NCBI GenBank assembly: GCA_041740995.1 | Contig: JBGSKY010000332.1 | Coordinates: forward strand, 5,839-69,838 | Direction of reading: 5' to 3' | Length of the DNA stretch: 64,000 nt | Origin: JBGSKY01 sp041740995 | GTDB taxonomy: Bacteria > Planctomycetota > Planctomycetia > Pirellulales > Pirellulaceae | Position numbers and translations under genes: made by a program | The notes under the pieces: model-generated | The model's input: only the letters and a program-made list of their open reading frames with translations | Databases searched by the model: none | Told to the model about the DNA's origin: nothing | Part shown: in pieces, positions 61,131 to 64,000 of the stretch | Layout: each line of letters starts with the position of its first letter | Numbering within the stretch: the first letter of the stretch is position 1

Positions 61131-61386
61131 GACTCTTTAAGTCGTTCCTGATCGTAAAATTTGTTGCAACGGCCTCGCGAGAACTTAGTTCGCGTTGGAA
61201 AAGCTTTTAAGCGACGGAAATTGTGGCACCCTTAATTTCCCACCTTCTATCATGCAAAATCGATGCCACCTCATGAAATCCGTGGCCGTCGGGGTTTACT
61301 TCACCGACCAAAACTTAAAAATACGTCATTATTCCAGCGAGAACCAGCGAAAATGCGACATTTCAATCAACAAGTTAGACATTAAC

Positions 61387-62040
61387 ATGGATATTCATGC
61401 ACTTCGCCGTTCGTACGAGTTTGGCACTTTGCGACGAATTGATCTCGCAAATTCACCGTTTGATCAGTTTCGCCAGTGGTTCGACCAACTACGGAGCGTT
61501 CAAGTACCTGATTGGTTCGAACCAAATGCGATGACACTGTCGACGATTTCACCGACTGGCGTCAGCAGCCGAATCGTACTTTTGAAGGAATTCGATGAAA
61601 AAGGATTCGTTTTCTTTACCAATTACGAGTCGGAAAAATCGAGAGAAATTGAGGAGCATCCGCAGGTCGCGATAAACTTTTTTTGGCCGACGGTCGATCG
61701 CCAAGTGCGAATCGCTGGTTCCGCAATTCGGACTGATAAATCAATCTCCGAAAGCTATTTTGACGAGCGACCTTTAGCTAGTCGTGCCGGTGCAATCATT
61801 TCGCCTCAATCCAAAGTCATCGACGAAGATGTTGACTTTGAAAAGATCCGCGATGACTTGCTGGCCAGGCATCAGAAAAATGAGATTGAAATAGTTTGCC
61901 CCGCTTATTGGGGCGGTTGGAGAGTCGAGCCGAATATGTTTGAGTTTTGGCAAGGGCGGCCGTCGAGACTTCATGATCGTTATCGCTACGATCTCGATCA
62001 AGGATCAAACGAGTGGAAGATCTCGCGATTGGCCCCCTGA
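61387..62040 (+). CDS. pdxH: Pyridoxamine 5'-phosphate oxidase
   Basis: A 217-residue FMN enzyme that oxidises pyridoxine and pyridoxamine 5'-phosphate to pyridoxal 5'-phosphate, the last step of vitamin B6 supply. ATG 61387 begins MDIHALRRSYEFGTLRRIDL, as in standard PdxH; an in-frame ATG at 61195 would add 64 residues that look unlike the family. The FMN-contact region is PNAMTLSTISPTGVSSRIVL, and RQVRIAGSAIRTD follows. The PdxH signature near the C-terminus is FEFWQGRPSRLHDR near residues 189-202. Length is almost the same as in E. coli (218). It is divergent from yqgE and precedes purB by 99 bases. Confidence 0.95.
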   Translation: MDIHALRRSYEFGTLRRIDLANSPFDQFRQWFDQLRSVQVPDWFEPNAMTLSTISPTGVSSRIVLLKEFDEKGFVFFTNYESEKSREIEEHPQVAINFFWPTVDRQVRIAGSAIRTDKSISESYFDERPLASRAGAIISPQSKVIDEDVDFEKIRDDLLARHQKNEIEIVCPAYWGGWRVEPNMFEFWQGRPSRLHDRYRYDLDQGSNEWKISRLAP

Positions 62041-62139
62041 AATTGTGTAAAGTTACACTAACACTGCAATTCATCCTCCGTTGATTCAGCTTCGCATCGA
62101 ACCGCTTCATTTTGCAATTTAGAAACGTATTACAATTAG

Positions 62140-63570
62140 ATGTCACACGACGAGTTTTACACCAACCCGCTAACGACGCGATACGCTTCCAAGGAGATGT
62201 CTTCGCTTTGGAGTCAGTCAAATCGAATTCGATGGTGGCGGCGACTTTGGATTATTCTTGCCAAATCGGAAAAGCAGCTAGGTTTGCCGATTACTCAAGA
62301 ACAAATCGATGAACTGGAGCGTCACCAATCTAATTTGAATTTGGATGTCGCAGCCCAATACGAACGTCGTCTGCGACACGATGTAATGGCTCATGTGCAT
62401 GCTTACGGCGATCAATGCCCCGCTGCTAAGGGCATCATTCACTGGGGAGCGACCAGTTGTTACGTCACGGACAATGCTGATCTGGTGATCATGCGCGACG
62501 CATTAAAACTATTGCGGCAGCGGCTGGTCAGCTGCATTTTGTCGATTACCGATTGGGCAACAGAACATGCCGCCCTGCCCTGCCTCGCTTTCACTCACTT
62601 TCAACCTGCTCAGCCAACCACCGTCGGCAAACGTGGAACGCTGTGGGCGTACGATTTGGTTTTGGATTTGCAGGAGCTTGATCACCGTCTCGACTCTCTT
62701 TTAGCTCGTAGTGCGAAGGGCACAACGGGAACGCAAGCGAGCTTTCTACAGATTTTTAACGGTGATGAGCAGGCCGTGCGTCGCTTGGAGACGATGATCG
62801 CCAAAGAGCTTGGGTTTCCGAATGCATATGCGGTAACTGGCCAGACGTATCCACGTAAAGTTGATTCGCAAATCTTGGATTGCTTGTCAGGAATAGGCCA
62901 AAGCCTTCATAAGATTGCAACCGACTTAAGGTTGTTGGCGCACGAAAAAGAGATCGAAGAGCCGTTTGAGAAGGACCAAATTGGCTCCTCGGCCATGGCT
63001 TACAAGCGAAACCCAATGAGGAGTGAACGAATCTGTTCACTCGCACGGTTCGCCATCAGCCTACAAAGCTCGCCTGCAATGACCGCAGCGACCCAATGGT
63101 TAGAAAGGACGTTGGATGATAGCGCAAATCGTCGGCTGGTTATTCCACAGGCATTCCTAGCGATCGATGCTTCATTGATGCTACTGCAGAACATCTTTTC
63201 TGGAATCGTTGTCTATGAAAAAACCATTGCGGCAAACTTGGCAGCAGAATTGCCTTTCATGGCAACTGAGGCAATCATCATGGAGGGGGTAAGCCAAGGC
63301 GGTGATCGCCAAGAATTGCATGAGGCAATTCGTGTCCATTCACAGGCAGCCGCATTAAAGGTGAAGCAAAACGCTGAGAAAAACGATTTGCTCGATCGAC
63401 TGAAAGCCGATCCAATTTTTTCCAAGCTCGATATTGAAAGTTTGGCCGATGCGAGGCGATTCATTGGGCGTGCGGCGTCTCAAGTTCGCGAGTTTAACGA
63501 CGAGGTTGTCGAGCCAATTCGATCTAAGGCGGTTGGCGATAGTCAATTGACGGTAGAGGTCTTTGTGTGA
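62140..63570 (+). CDS. purB: Adenylosuccinate lyase, eukaryote-like clade
   Basis: A 476-residue fumarase/aspartase-superfamily enzyme that splits SAICAR and adenylosuccinate in purine synthesis. It has HWGATSCYVTDNADL near residues 107-121, THFQPAQPTTVGKR near 151-164 and the family signature SSAMAYKRNPMRSER near 285-299. The flexible loop in most members is S-S-A-M-P-Y-K-R-N-P; Ala replaces the Pro here. The sequence after it (WLERTLDDSANRRLVIPQAF, then LPFMATEAIIMEGVSQGGDR) closely resembles the animal enzyme, which is a separate clade from E. coli PurB. The start is ATG 62140. It lies 99 bases after pdxH in the same direction. Confidence 0.94.
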   Translation: MSHDEFYTNPLTTRYASKEMSSLWSQSNRIRWWRRLWIILAKSEKQLGLPITQEQIDELERHQSNLNLDVAAQYERRLRHDVMAHVHAYGDQCPAAKGIIHWGATSCYVTDNADLVIMRDALKLLRQRLVSCILSITDWATEHAALPCLAFTHFQPAQPTTVGKRGTLWAYDLVLDLQELDHRLDSLLARSAKGTTGTQASFLQIFNGDEQAVRRLETMIAKELGFPNAYAVTGQTYPRKVDSQILDCLSGIGQSLHKIATDLRLLAHEKEIEEPFEKDQIGSSAMAYKRNPMRSERICSLARFAISLQSSPAMTAATQWLERTLDDSANRRLVIPQAFLAIDASLMLLQNIFSGIVVYEKTIAANLAAELPFMATEAIIMEGVSQGGDRQELHEAIRVHSQAAALKVKQNAEKNDLLDRLKADPIFSKLDIESLADARRFIGRAASQVREFNDEVVEPIRSKAVGDSQLTVEVFV

Positions 63571-63712
63571 TCAAAGCGATATATCAAGATATAGGTGTAA
63601 AAGCGTTTGAAAATCTTCGTCGTCAAGATTTCTTAACGCAAATCGGCTGCTCTAACACTACAATCGAGCGGAAGTCTTAGCGCGATTCAACTTTAAAATT
63701 TTGCGAGTACTA

Positions 63713-64000
63713 ATGAAAAATAACAAAACGGCTCTTGGGTTCATTCTTATTTTGTGGACAAGCTTGAATGTTCTCCCATCTGGAGATGCCAACGCGGAAC
63801 AAATTACGCTGGGTGCGTGGAATATTGAGTGGCTAGGCTTTCCCGAAATGCGAGGACGGCCAGGTAAAGACTATGCACAAAAACCAGCGGACCTAGCACA
63901 ACGCATCGCTGACGCTGGCGTCGATGTTTTAGCTATTGAAGAGATTGGCGTTGAATCAACGGACTCGCTTCGCAGCCCTCAATTTGATGCGGTGGTCGAT
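63713..64000 (+). CDS. Exported endonuclease/exonuclease/phosphatase-family protein (3' end cut)
   Basis: The window ends inside this gene; 96 codons are seen. A signal peptide is present (MKNNKTALGFILILWTSLNV, cleavage near ANAEQ), so the enzyme is exported. The EEP fold begins TLGAWNIEWLGFPEMRG, with the Asn of W-N-I-E, and VDVLAIEEIG follows with the metal-binding Glu. Members are DNases, RNases, phosphodiesterases or sphingomyelinases; the partial sequence cannot say which. No clear ribosome site is seen, and the gene follows purB by 142 bases. Confidence 0.85.
   Translation, partial: MKNNKTALGFILILWTSLNVLPSGDANAEQITLGAWNIEWLGFPEMRGRPGKDYAQKPADLAQRIADAGVDVLAIEEIGVESTDSLRSPQFDAVVD

Overview
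The window looks like chromosomal DNA of a planctomycete, most likely a member of the Pirellulales. This is inferred from content: a DUF1549/DUF1553 cytochrome-type protein followed directly by a DUF1501 protein, a giant secreted protein with tandem cadherin/Ig-like repeats, zinc-ribbon membrane proteins, many DUF-rich secreted proteins, few strong Shine-Dalgarno sites and balanced GC. No phage, transposase, CRISPR array or rRNA was seen. There is one tRNA (Phe).

Layout. (1) 1-4400: 3' part of a giant extracellular protein carrying a cyclophilin domain and four Big/cadherin-like repeats. (2) 4.4-15.3 kb: an ACT-domain protein, a YbgC-type thioesterase, a three-gene ABC operon (large exported membrane protein, ATPase, ABC-2 permease), a tandem DUF3467 protein translationally coupled to Maf, a DUF1573 protein, and a zinc-ribbon membrane protein. 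(3) 15.6-16.8 kb: an HU-like protein and a HAD phosphatase. (4) 16.8-29.9 kb, minus strand: a long gene array. It reads, in transcription order, exported alpha/alpha-toroid protein, TonB-like membrane protein, ExbB, ExbD, zinc-ribbon-ExbD fusion, membrane-anchored beta-propeller, TPR plus solute-binding protein, exported protein of unknown function, and HAD hydrolase. It resembles an energised envelope machine, and I cannot assign it to a described system. (5) 30.1-35.3 kb: tRNA-Phe with a terminator, a short RNB ribonuclease, then a phosphate-type histidine kinase, phoU and response regulator, with a clear 11-bp-period Pho-box-like array before phoU. (6) 35.4-38.4 kb: a YtrA-type GntR regulator with an ABC exporter; a palindrome overlaps its promoter. 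(7) 38.6-42.7 kb: the DUF1553/DUF1501 pair.

(8) 43.1-49.1 kb: a FadR-type GntR regulator, a LarA-like protein, an exported esterase, a PaiB-like gene broken by a single in-frame stop, and an exported ADP-ribosylglycohydrolase-fold protein. The same perfect 12-bp palindrome lies upstream of the GntR gene and of the ADP-ribosylglycohydrolase gene, which suggests a small regulon. (9) 49.4-59.7 kb: a glycan-use locus on the minus strand (beta-helix protein, GH38, SIS isomerase, EamA transporter, GH88/105), with a divergent ROK kinase and a convergent LacI regulator. (10) 60.2-64 kb: a cold-shock-domain protein and YqgE, PdxH, a eukaryote-like adenylosuccinate lyase and the start of an exported endonuclease/exonuclease/phosphatase protein cut by the window end.

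All functions are read from sequence patterns and family knowledge; no database search was run.
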